Shown here: positions 43,241-52,753 of the stretch, one piece after another
Numbering within the stretch: the first letter of the stretch is position 1
Layout: each line of letters starts with the position of its first letter
Assembly: GCA_031549265.1 (NCBI GenBank)
Contig: JAVBQB010000002.1
Coordinates: 372,001-436,000, forward strand
Reading direction: 5' to 3'
DNA: 64,000 bases
From: JAVBQB01 sp031549265
GTDB lineage: Bacteria; Bacillota; Clostridia; Oscillospirales; JAVBQB01
Notes under the pieces: model-generated
What the model was told of the DNA's origin: nothing
The model's input: only the letters and a program-made list of their open reading frames with translations
The model's database searches: none
Made by a program: the position numbers and the translations under genes

Positions 43241-44959
43241 ATGGAACGAGATATAGTAATAACTGTTATCTTAGCCGTATTGGGACTTGCGGTAATTATT
43301 GCGCTGATTCTTAAAATGTGGAAAAAAGTGCCCCAGGACAGAGCCGCGGTTGTCACCGGGCGCAAGAGGAGAGTCGTAACGGGCGCGGGCACGCTGCTAA
43401 TCCCCGTCCTCGAGAGGATGGACATTATATCCCTCGAGAATATCTCGCTGAGCATAAATACGATCGGGGCAATGACAATTCAGGGTGTTCCGATCACAGC
43501 CACCGGCGTTGCGGTTATAAAAATTAGGCGTGATGAGGAAAGTATACTATCGGCAATTGAGCAGTTTTATACCGGCCGCGAGGAAACCACGATCAACAAA
43601 ATGCGGGATACGGCAGTCAGCGTCCTGGAAGGCAAGCTTCGTGAGATCGTCGGAAAGCTTACGGTAGAGGAAATATACAGGGATCGCGAGGCCTTTTCCC
43701 AGCAGGTCAGAGACGTCGCCGACTCGAGCCTGACTCCCATGGGCTTTGAGCTGAAGGCATTTACTATCAAAGAAATTACCGATCAAAACGGATATCTCGC
43801 GGCGCTGGGCGAGCCGAGGATCGCGGCAGTCAGGCGCGACGCTGATATCGCGAAGGCCGAGGCGCAGCGCGATTCGCAGATAAAAATTGCCGAGGCAAAA
43901 AAAGCGGGACTCGCGGCAGAGCTGAGCGCGGAAGCTGAAATTGCAAGATCGACGAAAGAAAAAGAGGTTTTTGAATCGGAGTATCAAAAAGAATCGCAGA
44001 CCGCAAAGGCAATTGCGGACGCCGCGTATGAAATCCAGAAAAACAAGATGCAAATGGATATAACGGCGACGGCATCAGACGCCGAGGTCTTAAAGCAGCA
44101 GCGCGCGCAGGGCATTGCCACCGAGGAAAAAGAGGTAGAGGTTGCCCGCGAGCGCAGAAACGTCATTCTGGCCGAGACCAGGGCGGACGTTAAAAAGAAG
44201 ATGCTGCTCGAAACCGTCGTCAATCCCGCGGAGGCGGCGCGCCAGCAAACGGAAATCGAAGCGGAGGCAAATAAAATCAAGGCGATCAAAGCGGCGGAAG
44301 CGGCCGCCGAAACCATCAAACTCGCGGCCATAGCGGACGCTGAGGCAAAGAAGATCGCTGCGGAGGCCAGCGCGTTTATGATCCGAGCGGTCGGCGAAAA
44401 GGAAGCCGAGATTATTCTGCAAAAAGGCAAGGCGGAGGCGGAGGCCACCCGGCTTAAGCTCGAGGCCGAGGCGCGAGGTATGCAGGCAAAGGCGGAGGCG
44501 TATAAACAATACGGCACGGCCGCGATAACGCAAATGCTTATAGAAGCGCTGCCGGAAATGGCGAAGAATATAGCTGAACCCATTGGAAATATCGACAAGG
44601 TCATAGTGTGGGATAGCGGCAAGAGCGGGGAGGGCAGCGGCGCGACGCGTATGGCTGAAAACGTAACGGGCACGCTCGCCGCTGTAATGACGGCGATGAA
44701 AGAGGCAACGGGCTTTGACGTAACGGATATTCTCAATTCGTTTACCAAGTCGGCGAAGACGGATAGAAACATCAATGTCTCAGGACTCATTGACCCGCGA
44801 AATGTCACTCAAACGGGCAGTACGAAGGATATGGAATACGTATCCGAAGTGGCAAGTCCAAAAGCAGAGGAACGCGCCGCCGGGGAAACAAGACCGGTCG
44901 GCGTGGAGTCTGCCGCTGATAAATCGGTCTTGGAAGATACATATTCACACAATGACTAA
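43241..44959 (+). CDS. floT: Flotillin-family protein (FloT-like)
   Basis: A 572-residue membrane scaffold protein. N-terminal membrane helix (about 5-27), SPFH/band-7 domain (about 30-215, with RVVTGAGTLLIPVLERMD), then a long alanine/glutamate-rich coiled-coil (about 215-455) with repeated AEAE/EAEA stretches, and a C-terminal tail. Flotillins organise membrane microdomains with NfeD partners and influence secretion and signalling. The start ATG is preceded by AGGAG. Confidence 0.93.
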   Translation: MERDIVITVILAVLGLAVIIALILKMWKKVPQDRAAVVTGRKRRVVTGAGTLLIPVLERMDIISLENISLSINTIGAMTIQGVPITATGVAVIKIRRDEESILSAIEQFYTGREETTINKMRDTAVSVLEGKLREIVGKLTVEEIYRDREAFSQQVRDVADSSLTPMGFELKAFTIKEITDQNGYLAALGEPRIAAVRRDADIAKAEAQRDSQIKIAEAKKAGLAAELSAEAEIARSTKEKEVFESEYQKESQTAKAIADAAYEIQKNKMQMDITATASDAEVLKQQRAQGIATEEKEVEVARERRNVILAETRADVKKKMLLETVVNPAEAARQQTEIEAEANKIKAIKAAEAAAETIKLAAIADAEAKKIAAEASAFMIRAVGEKEAEIILQKGKAEAEATRLKLEAEARGMQAKAEAYKQYGTAAITQMLIEALPEMAKNIAEPIGNIDKVIVWDSGKSGEGSGATRMAENVTGTLAAVMTAMKEATGFDVTDILNSFTKSAKTDRNINVSGLIDPRNVTQTGSTKDMEYVSEVASPKAEERAAGETRPVGVESAADKSVLEDTYSHND

Positions 44960-45096
44960 AACCCTGTTTAAGAGTTGGGCTAGGACGAAGAGAGCGGGCA
45001 TTACGTCTGCTCTCTAGTCAATAACCGAATATTCGGAGAGAGTAATTGCGGCGATTAAGCCTCTGAAACTGGATATCAAGAGTGGAGGGTATCTAT

Positions 45097-45678
45097 TTGA
45101 AAAAGTTCTTTCAAATAGCTGTGTCATGTATCCTGTTATTGGGTCTCGTTTCGTGCGATGGCGCGAGTGACGCAGGCGTTAAACCTGAAAGCGGCATTGT
45201 ACCGTTCGAAAGCGGTTATAAAATTGATTTGGAGGCCAGAGAAAAAATCGACTCATATGTTGACAAGGCGATTGACCAAATGCAATACGATTGGGATAAG
45301 ACCAGAAAAAAACTTAAAGAGCCGTATATATCGAGCTCATACAGGCGCATTTTGCAAACAACAATATTTTTGCTGGACGAAAAACAACCGGATGGGGCAA
45401 GCAATACTGAAAAAGAGATATGGTCGAAGTACTATTCAGATGTTGTCTGTATAGTTAAGTTTGTAACTCTGGAAGATTATTACGGTTGTGGGGAGAAAGG
45501 CTACTTTGAAAGTATGGGTGTCAATAATTGTTACGCAATAAAAAAGGATGGATCGGTGAATGAAATTAGCTTTAGAGAAATATTTGCTGTAATGGCGTAT
45601 AATCCCATTGTGCTTGGGGTTCACCCAATTGAAGCAGGTAATAATTATAATCAAACTGTCGGGTCGTTGGATGATTAG
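45097..45678 (+). CDS. Predicted lipoprotein, unknown function
   Basis: A 193-residue protein with a lipoprotein signal peptide (KKFFQIAVSCILLLGL, lipobox LVSC, Cys near residue 20). The mature part is acidic, with no domain I recognise, and two further Cys pairs (YGCGEKG and NNCYAIKK). The start is TTG at 45097 with GGAGGG seven bases upstream; the frame opens five codons earlier. It follows the flotillin gene by about 140 bases holding a short AGAGAGC/GCTCTCT hairpin (44991-45017). Confidence 0.7.
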   Translation: MKKFFQIAVSCILLLGLVSCDGASDAGVKPESGIVPFESGYKIDLEAREKIDSYVDKAIDQMQYDWDKTRKKLKEPYISSSYRRILQTTIFLLDEKQPDGASNTEKEIWSKYYSDVVCIVKFVTLEDYYGCGEKGYFESMGVNNCYAIKKDGSVNEISFREIFAVMAYNPIVLGVHPIEAGNNYNQTVGSLDD

Positions 45679-45831
45679 GTATGGTTTTAAGCATATCGAA
45701 AAATGACAGCTGCTCAATGTGGAGTTTGAAGTTAATGCAATCGGAGTTTGCGATTTGCTCGATCACCAACCGCCGCTGCAATAATCCTCCCGGCATTAAA
45801 TAATCAATTTATGGGAATATTAACAGCAGGC

Positions 45832-45886
45832 TGCAATTGACGCTGGAACGCAGGGCAACCCGACTCTCGTTCCCTGCGAAATTGCA
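45832..45886 (+). ncRNA. Candidate structured RNA with two alternative stems
   Basis: Outer stem TGCAATT (45832-45838) with AATTGCA (45880-45886). Inside, CGCAGGG (45849-45855) can pair with CCCTGCG (45872-45878), or GGAACG (45845-45850) with CGTTCC (45868-45873); the two exclude each other. A terminator follows about 50 bases later. No known RNA family is recognised and no promoter was found. Confidence 0.35.
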
Positions 45887-45938
45887 TCAAAATAGCGGCG
45901 CTGACACATTCTTTGCGTCTGAAGTGATGCAAAGTAAA

Positions 45939-45962
45939 GCCGTCCATAGCGGGCGGCTTTTT
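45939..45962 (+). terminator. Intrinsic terminator upstream of the FIST kinase gene
   Basis: GCCGTCC, ATAGC loop, GGGCGGC (one G-T pair), then five T. It ends either the lipoprotein transcript or the candidate RNA at 45832. Confidence 0.75.
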
Positions 45963-46096
45963 CGCAGCTCAAGCGACTAGGGCGCGAAGTTTGCGCTCTA
46001 CTTCTGCCAAACGCGGCACCTCGGATAATTCTTAAAAAACGTAAATGTTTACATTAAATATCTGGTGTTTATTTGTTCATTACCTTTGTCAAAGAG

Positions 46097-46125
46097 TTGC
46101 CAAACGCCTGAGTATAGTCTATAAT
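46097..46125 (+). promoter_or_regulatory. SigA promoter of the FIST hybrid kinase
   Basis: TTGCCA (46097-46102), 17-base spacer, TATAAT (46120-46125), 45 bases ahead of the start codon. Confidence 0.8.
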
Positions 46126-46170
46126 ACAGATAGGTTAAGTGAGTCAGGCTGTGTTTATAGGAGATCAAAG

Positions 46171-49100
46171 ATGTTAGTTGGAGTAGGTTATAGTGACATT
46201 CCGGACAGCGAGGCGGCCGGGTTGCAGGCTGTGCGCGCTGCGATGGAAAATGCCAACAGGCAGGATCCTTGCGATCTCGTGCTTTTGTTTTGTACCGCTC
46301 GCCATAACCAAAAGATACTGAGAAATGCCGTAACATCAGTGGTGGGCGATACGACACGCATATTCGGCGGAGGCGCCGTAGGAATAATTACAAACGACTC
46401 GTTCGGCTATGCGGGAGATCAGGTTGGCGTTGCGTGCATCTGGCTGGACGGTGTAAGTTGTGACATTTTGGCGGAATCGGGACTTCTTGAGAGCGAAAAG
46501 GATACCGGTATCAGGTTGGGGCATCATTTGGCTGAAATCGGAGTCAAGCCGGAATCACCAGTAATGATGTTTTATGACGCTGTCGAGCGCACTCCCGAAG
46601 GAGTCCGGCTGCTGATGGCCACCTGGCTGCTGAGCGGTATTGAAGAGGGTCTTGGATTTTTGCCAAACCTTCTTGGGGCGGGTATGCAGGGCGATCACGT
46701 CTGCACTCCGACAAGTCAGTTCACCGGCGACGGCATCGGGCAGCAGTACGCTATGGCGCTAGCCTTTTCAGAAGAAATCCGCATTGACTATACCGTTATT
46801 CACGGCTGCCGCCCCGCCTCCCAATATTATACTGTAACAAAAGCGGAAGGCCCCGTAATTCTGGAGATTAACGGAGAGCCCGCTATCCGGTTTATGGACA
46901 AGCTTCTTGGCTCGGCTATCACGCCGGAGGAGTACCCGTTTTTCCTGCTGTTCGGCATCAATCACGGTGAGCCGTGGGGCGAGTATAACGAAGAAGATTA
47001 CGCCAGCCGTCTGTGTCTAGGCATTGACAAAACGCGGGGCGGCATCGTGATGTTTGAGCCGGACATGGTGGAAGGCACAGAGTTTCAGCTCATGTTCCGC
47101 TCGCTGGATCTGGACTATATGAAGCCCAAAATTGAAGCCGTGTTTGACCAGCTGGGCGGCCGCGAACCCGTATTCGCTATGTACATTGACTGCGCGGGGC
47201 GCTGCGCCGGTTATGGCGGACTTGACATGGAGGACGCGGTGATCCTTCAGCAGACAGTGAATAACCGTGTGCCCATTCTGGGGCTTTATACTGGCGTTGA
47301 AATCGCGCCAATGGGCGGCCGCCCGAGAGGATTGGATTGGACAGGCGTCTTTTGTCTGTTTTCTCGAAGTAAAAACGGCGCCGCGGAATCCGCGCGGAAG
47401 CCGGCGCAGACCTGGGAGTCCGAAGCTGTCAAAAGCAAATCGGAGAGCGTGACCACAGACGCCGTATTAAAGCTCTGCGAACAGAATGCCGCTAAAATAC
47501 TGTCGCTGGACACGCAGTCCATCGCAATTCGCCACGAACTCGAGCAAAAGCGGAGGGGATTCCGCCTGTTGTCGGAACTCACGGTATCCCTGCGTCAGAT
47601 TACCGACTTTCAGAGCTTGTTTGTTACTGCGGCGCAGCGCCTGAACGCCTCGTTGAATATGCAGAAGACCGCCATCCTGATCCCGGCAGCGGACGGATCA
47701 TATATTCCCGAAGTGCTTCAGGGCTATACGTCAGAGGAGTCGGAGGAGATTCTTGGCCGAAAACTTGAAATAGGCATCGAGCTTTTGGATCCGGAACATC
47801 CGGTGCTCGTAACCGCCGCGGATGAAGCGCATCGTTACGCCCATTTGCGCTCAGTCCTCAAACTGCCCTATTTAATATCCACTCCCGTTACTGTCCAAAA
47901 TAAAACCGCCGCAATTTTGATTACCGGACGCATGGCAGAGCAGCCCCCGTTTTTATCCCGGCTGGGGCAGGGCGACGCGGAGACCGTTCAGGCTATCAGC
48001 GCGCTGATGGCGTCAATACTGGTGCGCCAGCAATTGGACGCCGCCGAGGAACGCGCCCATATCATGATGGATGCGACGCCGCTGTGCGCCAGTTTCTGGG
48101 ATGAGAACATTAACAATATCGACTGCAATCTGGAAGTCGTCAAGCTGTTCGAGCTGTCAAGCAAGCAGGAATTCCTGGATCGGTTCAACGAGCTTTCGCC
48201 GGAATTTCAGCCGAACGGGAGGCGTTCTTCCGAATTGGTGCTGGAAAAAATCCGAACTGCCTTCCGCGAAGGTAACAGCGTTTTCGAATGGATGCACCAG
48301 AAGCTGAACGGAGAGCTGATACCCGCTGAGATTAATCTGGTGCGCGTGCAATATAAGGACAGGGACGTCGTTATCAGCTACACCCGCGACCTGCGGGAAC
48401 AAAAGGCCGCAATGGCGAAGATCGAGCGGACGCAGGAGGAATTGCGTGAGGCACGTGACAGAGCGGAGGAAAACGCCAGCGCCAAAAGCAGATTCCTTGC
48501 CAATATGTCCCACGAAATCCGCACGCCTATGAACGCGATTATCGGCATGACCACAATCGCGAAGGGCAGCAACGATTTGGACAGTATTCAGCATTGCCTG
48601 AACAGAATCAGCGACGCGTCCGGGAATTTGTTGGGCATTATAAACGACATTCTGGATATGTCCAAGATCGACGCCGGAAAATTTATGCTCTCGGATGCCG
48701 AATTTACAATAGGTGAAATGCTGCGGAACGTCACGAATATTATTTCTTTCAAAGTTGGGGAGAAAAATCAGAACTTTGCTATTCATGTCGGCGAGGACGT
48801 CCCCGACTCCATTGTGGCCGACCAGCAGCGCCTGACGCAGGTAATCACGAACCTGCTGTCCAACGCCGTGAAATTTACGCCGGAGATGGGAGAAATAAGC
48901 CTCCGAATACTCAAGACAGAGGAGCGCGGCGGAGAGTGTTTGCTCCGGTTTGAGGTGGTTGACAACGGCATCGGCATTTCCAGAGAGCAGCAGGAAAAAT
49001 TATTTCAGCTGTTTGAGCAGGCGGACGGCAGCGTTTCGCGCCGCTTCGGAGGGACCGGGCTTGGACTCGCCATTTCGCAGAATATTGTGGAGTTGATGGG

Positions 49101-49605
49101 CGGGCGCATAGCTGTGGAATCCGAAGAACAAAAGGGCGCGAAATTCTACTTCGATGTTCGGGTGAAAAAAGGAGAAGACAAAGTTCCAGACAGCGAGGAG
49201 ACAGCTCTTGACGCAGAAATCGGTGTTTTTGCGGGGAAACATGTTCTGCTGGCCGAGGACGTCGAGATAAACAGGGAAATTGTGTTAGCGCTTTTGGAGG
49301 ACACCGGAATCATATTCCACTGCGCGGAAAATGGCAAAGTCGTTTGCGAGATGTTCCGCCATGATCCTGAGCTCTATGATATGATTCTGATGGATATTCA
49401 CATGCCCGAGATGGACGGTTACAACGCGACGGAGACAATTCGGTCGATGGATTTCCAAAAGGCGAGAGACATACCGATAATTGCCATGACAGCAAACGTG
49501 TTCAAGGAAGATATCGAACGCTGCCTTGCCGCCGGCATGAACGATCATGTGGGAAAGCCGCTTGATTTCAGTGAGATTATCAGCAAACTGCACCGTTATC
49601 TGTGA
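46171..49605 (+). CDS. FIST-domain hybrid sensor histidine kinase
   Basis: A 1144-residue, apparently cytoplasmic hybrid kinase with no membrane helix. Order: FIST_N (about 15-200, with IFGGGAVGIITNDSFGYAGDQVGVA), FIST_C (about 215-405, with MYIDCAGRCAGYGG), coiled linker, GAF-like domain (about 480-630), PAS-like domain (about 635-760), HisKA with SHEIRTPMNAIIG (His near 781), HATPase with VDNGIGIS and GGTGLGLAIS, and a C-terminal receiver with DIHMPEMDGY (Asp near 1075). FIST domains are thought to sense small molecules such as amino acids. No separate regulator is adjacent. ATG at 46171 has TAGGAGATC upstream; the frame opens 42 codons earlier. Confidence 0.93.
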   Translation: MLVGVGYSDIPDSEAAGLQAVRAAMENANRQDPCDLVLLFCTARHNQKILRNAVTSVVGDTTRIFGGGAVGIITNDSFGYAGDQVGVACIWLDGVSCDILAESGLLESEKDTGIRLGHHLAEIGVKPESPVMMFYDAVERTPEGVRLLMATWLLSGIEEGLGFLPNLLGAGMQGDHVCTPTSQFTGDGIGQQYAMALAFSEEIRIDYTVIHGCRPASQYYTVTKAEGPVILEINGEPAIRFMDKLLGSAITPEEYPFFLLFGINHGEPWGEYNEEDYASRLCLGIDKTRGGIVMFEPDMVEGTEFQLMFRSLDLDYMKPKIEAVFDQLGGREPVFAMYIDCAGRCAGYGGLDMEDAVILQQTVNNRVPILGLYTGVEIAPMGGRPRGLDWTGVFCLFSRSKNGAAESARKPAQTWESEAVKSKSESVTTDAVLKLCEQNAAKILSLDTQSIAIRHELEQKRRGFRLLSELTVSLRQITDFQSLFVTAAQRLNASLNMQKTAILIPAADGSYIPEVLQGYTSEESEEILGRKLEIGIELLDPEHPVLVTAADEAHRYAHLRSVLKLPYLISTPVTVQNKTAAILITGRMAEQPPFLSRLGQGDAETVQAISALMASILVRQQLDAAEERAHIMMDATPLCASFWDENINNIDCNLEVVKLFELSSKQEFLDRFNELSPEFQPNGRRSSELVLEKIRTAFREGNSVFEWMHQKLNGELIPAEINLVRVQYKDRDVVISYTRDLREQKAAMAKIERTQEELREARDRAEENASAKSRFLANMSHEIRTPMNAIIGMTTIAKGSNDLDSIQHCLNRISDASGNLLGIINDILDMSKIDAGKFMLSDAEFTIGEMLRNVTNIISFKVGEKNQNFAIHVGEDVPDSIVADQQRLTQVITNLLSNAVKFTPEMGEISLRILKTEERGGECLLRFEVVDNGIGISREQQEKLFQLFEQADGSVSRRFGGTGLGLAISQNIVELMGGRIAVESEEQKGAKFYFDVRVKKGEDKVPDSEETALDAEIGVFAGKHVLLAEDVEINREIVLALLEDTGIIFHCAENGKVVCEMFRHDPELYDMILMDIHMPEMDGYNATETIRSMDFQKARDIPIIAMTANVFKEDIERCLAAGMNDHVGKPLDFSEIISKLHRYL

Positions 49606-49650
49606 TCAGATTTTCAGCTGCCGACTATACTCTATTTACTCCCACATTTG

Positions 49651-49681
49651 AGCGGATTGCCGAAAGACAGTCCGCTTTCTC
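49651..49681 (+). terminator. Terminator after the FIST kinase gene
   Basis: AGCGGATTG (49651-49659) and CAGTCCGCT (49668-49676) with one mismatch, then TTTCT. Moderate strength. Confidence 0.55.
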
Positions 49682-49719
49682 ATTTAATGCAAACATTGAT
49701 GACGTCTGCGTAAGTTTTG

Positions 49720-49728
49720 TGTTATAAT
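49720..49728 (+). promoter_or_regulatory. Extended -10 of the antiporter gene
   Basis: TGTTATAAT (49720-49728) with TGACGT in the -35 region (49700-49705, 17-base spacing). The start codon lies 52 bases downstream. Confidence 0.6.
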
Positions 49729-49780
49729 AAGCGCAGCCAATTTTTGAACAGGCTAAATCAGTGCAGCTTGTAGGTGATTT

Positions 49781-51760
49781 ATGGAATATATCATTGTTAT
49801 TATGGTGTTACTTGCGGTTATTATAATATCGAATATCATTAACAGGATTCTGCCGCAGATGCCAACGACGCTTGTGCTCATCGCGCTGGGAATCGGGCTT
49901 GCGATCTCGCCGCTAGGGATAAGAGTTGATCTGCCACAGGAAACTTTTATGCTGCTTTTCATCGCGCCGCTGCTCTTCAACGACGGAATCAGGATATCCA
50001 ACAGAGAACTGTGGCACCAGAAATGGAAAATTCTGATGATGGCGCTGGGGCTGGTTTTCGTGACGGTCGGCATTCTTGGAGTGCTGATTCATCTGCTTAT
50101 TCCCTCAATGCCACTGGCCGCTTCCTTTGCGCTGGCGGCAATACTATCGCCGACAGACGCGGTCGCGGTTGTTTCGCTGTCAAAAAAGATTAACCTGCCG
50201 CCCAAAATTATTACACTGCTGGAAGGCGAAGCGCTGATTAATGACGCATCCGGCCTTATCGCCCTGAAATACGCTGTGGCCGCGGTCGTCAGCGGCGTAT
50301 TCTCGTTTCAGGACGCGAGCGTTAACTTTTTGATCGTGTCCGTAGGCGGTACTTTGGTCGGCGTGATATTGGCTCTTCTGATAGCGCAGTTCCAGAATAT
50401 TATTTCGCGGTTCGGCATGGAGGACACGAACGTTCACATGCTGATAAAGGTAATGACGCCCTTTATCATTTATATCGCGGCGGAGGAATTTCACTTTTCC
50501 GGCGTTCTTGCGGTTGTCGCGGCAGGAATATGCCTGTCCTTCAGGCCGCCGAGGATAAATATGTCCGTTTACGGGCTCAAGACCGTTTCGGAAAACACCT
50601 GGTCGGTCATACTCTACGTGCTCAATGGGCTTGTGTTCGTGATTTTGGGATTGCAGCTTCCGGACGCGCTGCATTCCGTACTTTCCGACACCACCCACAA
50701 TAACTCGATCGTCATCATGTATATCCTCGTAATCGCGCTGACGCTGATGCTTCTCCGGTTCTTATGGGTGCTGCTTATAGTCCGCAGAGAAAAAAAGAGG
50801 GCGCTCAATTCATTTTTGACGTCATTATCGGGGGTAAAGGGCGCGGTTACGCTGGCGGCGGCGCTGTCCTTGCCGCTGACCGCGTTTGGCGGCGAGCCGT
50901 TTCCCGAGAGAAGCCTGATCATATTCATCGCGGCGGGAGTAATACTATTCAGCCTGCTTATGGCGAACATTACGCTTCCCCTGCTCTGCAAAAAGAAAGA
51001 CACATCATCCGCCGCCGCTGAGCAGAAAGCGCTCAGACTGGTCGTTGCGAAAACCATCGCGGCCATAAAACAGGAGGCGAACGAGGATAATAAGGTCGCG
51101 GTGTTCTCGGTGGAAGATATGTTCGAGGAGTTTTTAGGCAAACGCAACGGCGCGGCCCCTGACTCTAAGCGCAGGGAGCGGAAGATGTCCAGAGACATAC
51201 TTTTAACGGGACTGCGCGCCGAGATAGAGAAAGCGGCGCGAATGCTGACGAAGCAGGAAGCGGATAAGGAAGCGCTCTACAGAATAATCAAGGACCTCAG
51301 CACCAGGGAGTTTTCGCTTTCGCACAACTTCCGCCACGTCGCCAGCAAACCGATCTTCTTCATGCGACTGCTTTTTACCAGCAAAAAGCATAAGAATAAC
51401 CCGGATATGATCGACGCGTTCAAGAGAATAAAGGTTCAGACCTGTGAGGCAGCGATTGCGGCGATCGAAAGCAGTATAAACGAAGAGAACCGGGCGGCGT
51501 CACTGGCTGTGATACGCAGGTATATGATGATCGCGGAAACCCTGAAAAGAGAGAACAAAAGAGAGCACATGGAGCTCTACCGTAGTCAGAAAATTGATAT
51601 TGAGATCAAAGCTCTCCAGACGTTCAGGGACGAAATACAGACGCTGTTTGAAACGGGCGGTATTAACCGGGAGATTGCGCACAAGCTGCGCGGCTATGCC
51701 AATTATCTCGAAACCATGCTGGCGGAGGATGAATCGCACATTATCCCGGGTGCTGAGTAA
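49781..51760 (+). CDS. Na+/H+ antiporter, CPA1 (NhaP/YjcE-like)
   Basis: A 659-residue transporter. Residues about 1-405 form twelve or thirteen membrane helices with AILSPTDAVAVVSL and EGEALINDASGLIALKYA, which carry the Asp residues of ion exchange in CPA1 proteins. Residues about 410-659 form a long cytoplasmic helical region rich in charge, longer than in the simplest NhaP proteins and probably regulatory. It exchanges Na+ or K+ for H+ across the cytoplasmic membrane. A bidirectional terminator follows. Confidence 0.92.
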   Translation: MEYIIVIMVLLAVIIISNIINRILPQMPTTLVLIALGIGLAISPLGIRVDLPQETFMLLFIAPLLFNDGIRISNRELWHQKWKILMMALGLVFVTVGILGVLIHLLIPSMPLAASFALAAILSPTDAVAVVSLSKKINLPPKIITLLEGEALINDASGLIALKYAVAAVVSGVFSFQDASVNFLIVSVGGTLVGVILALLIAQFQNIISRFGMEDTNVHMLIKVMTPFIIYIAAEEFHFSGVLAVVAAGICLSFRPPRINMSVYGLKTVSENTWSVILYVLNGLVFVILGLQLPDALHSVLSDTTHNNSIVIMYILVIALTLMLLRFLWVLLIVRREKKRALNSFLTSLSGVKGAVTLAAALSLPLTAFGGEPFPERSLIIFIAAGVILFSLLMANITLPLLCKKKDTSSAAAEQKALRLVVAKTIAAIKQEANEDNKVAVFSVEDMFEEFLGKRNGAAPDSKRRERKMSRDILLTGLRAEIEKAARMLTKQEADKEALYRIIKDLSTREFSLSHNFRHVASKPIFFMRLLFTSKKHKNNPDMIDAFKRIKVQTCEAAIAAIESSINEENRAASLAVIRRYMMIAETLKRENKREHMELYRSQKIDIEIKALQTFRDEIQTLFETGGINREIAHKLRGYANYLETMLAEDESHIIPGAE

Positions 51761-51770
51761 AAGACGCAAA

Positions 51771-51806
51771 AAAAGACAGCTCCAAACGCTCGGAGCTGTC
51801 TTTTTT
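51771..51806. terminator. Bidirectional terminator between the antiporter and DUF2007 genes
   Basis: AAAAGACAGCTCC (51771-51783), short loop, GGAGCTGTCTTTT (51792-51804), with T-runs on both strands. Confidence 0.9.
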
Positions 51807-51858
51807 CGCAATTGTATGTGTGCGGCACTGACCGGGACAAGACCCGGCGGCAGAACAG

Positions 51859-52383
51859 CTATGTATTATTAACGATAAATGAAACAAGCAGCGGAATCAG
51901 TATCAGCAGTCCAATTACCAGCCAAACAAGAGTTCTGCGAAACCGGTTGCGCCGGGCCGCAAGATCAGTCATCTCGGTTTCAGTCTCCTGCTGCACATAT
52001 TCGGAGCCTTCGGGCTGTTCCGGGCGTGCGTAAAGTAATTCTTTTGCCTTTGACAGTTGGTCTGACGGTACAAATATGTCCGCGCCAAAATTTGTATAAC
52101 CCATCATAACCTGCATAAAATCGCCCGCCAGTTTCTGCCGGACGTATACGGGAATGCCCTGCGAGTTCAGCATGGATTTAATGAGATCGACCTCGTTTTC
52201 CGTGTTAACGCTGACCAGCAGCGCCGGACTGTCGATTTCAGAGGCTGCCTCCGCCGCGGAGTCGTCGAGTTCTTCGCCGGAGGGGAGCTCGTAATCCGGT
52301 ATTTCCACCAGGGGTTCGTTACAAGAAGTGCATACGGAAAAGCCTTCGCGGAATTCATCTCCACATTTAGGACATCTCAGCAT
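51859..52383 (-). CDS. DUF2007 zinc-ribbon membrane protein
   Basis: A 174-residue protein. An N-terminal zinc ribbon (CPKCGDEF...CTSCNEPL, about residues 4-24), an acidic linker, a DUF2007 domain (about 50-120, LLVSVNTENEVDLIKSMLNSQGIPVYVRQ) and one C-terminal membrane helix (about 150-170). The DUF2007 fold resembles small signal-transducing modules such as PII-like proteins; its role here is unknown. Confidence 0.85.
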   Translation of the reverse strand: MLRCPKCGDEFREGFSVCTSCNEPLVEIPDYELPSGEELDDSAAEAASEIDSPALLVSVNTENEVDLIKSMLNSQGIPVYVRQKLAGDFMQVMMGYTNFGADIFVPSDQLSKAKELLYARPEQPEGSEYVQQETETEMTDLAARRNRFRRTLVWLVIGLLILIPLLVSFIVNNT

Positions 52384-52398
52384 AATATCACCTCAATG

Positions 52399-52434
52399 GC
52401 ACACAAAGCCGCCAGTTCAGGCGGCTTTGTGTGC
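52399..52434. terminator. Terminator of the rubredoxin gene
   Basis: GCACACAAAGCCGCC (52399-52413), AGTTCA loop, GGCGGCTTTGTGTGC (52420-52434): a perfect 15-bp stem. It has no long T-run on the minus strand, but its strength fits a stop after the rubredoxin. Confidence 0.75.
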
Positions 52435-52447
52435 TTATTAATATTAA

Positions 52448-52603
52448 TTAGTTGTCAAAAGCATCTTTGCCAGCGCCGCAGATAGGGCATATAAAGTCAT
52501 CGGGCAGGTCGGCGTATTTGGTTCCCGGCGCTATGTTCTTGTCAGGATATCCTGTCTCTTCGTCATAAACAAAGCCGCAGATCATACAAGTCCATTTTTC
52601 CAT
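52448..52603 (-). CDS. Rubredoxin
   Basis: A 51-residue Fe(Cys)4 electron carrier. Ligands: CMICGFVYD (C-x2-C) and CPICGAGKDAF (C-x2-C); the PGTKYADLPDDF stretch is canonical. ATG at 52603 is chosen because AAGGAG lies nine bases upstream. In anaerobes rubredoxin feeds superoxide reductase, rubrerythrin or flavodiiron proteins. It has its own promoter, unlike the neighbouring variant. Confidence 0.95.
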   Translation of the reverse strand: MEKWTCMICGFVYDEETGYPDKNIAPGTKYADLPDDFICPICGAGKDAFDN

Positions 52604-52683
52604 TGTCAGTACTCCTTTAAGATCATAAAATTTCACGAACAACCAAAAGAGCGCGGCTGCCCATGTACAGTATTCACATCATA

Positions 52684-52711
52684 ATTATAGCATACAGAGT
52701 TGGGTTGTAAA
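52684..52711 (-). promoter_or_regulatory. SigA promoter of the rubredoxin gene
   Basis: On the minus strand TTTACA (52706-52711), 16-base spacer, TATAAT (52684-52689), with TG one base before the -10. The leader is about 80 bases. Confidence 0.75.
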
Positions 52712-52753
52712 TAGAAAATATGAATATTTCACAAGAGTTTTCGAAACAGCCGG

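Larger units (their letters stand above)
45679..46170. other. Intergenic stretch with a structured element and promoter
   Basis: Its contents, in order: no supported ORF; nested inverted repeats at 45832-45886; a terminator at 45939-45962; a strong promoter at 46097-46125 for the FIST kinase. The first 150 bases after the lipoprotein stop show nothing I can name. Confidence 0.5.
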
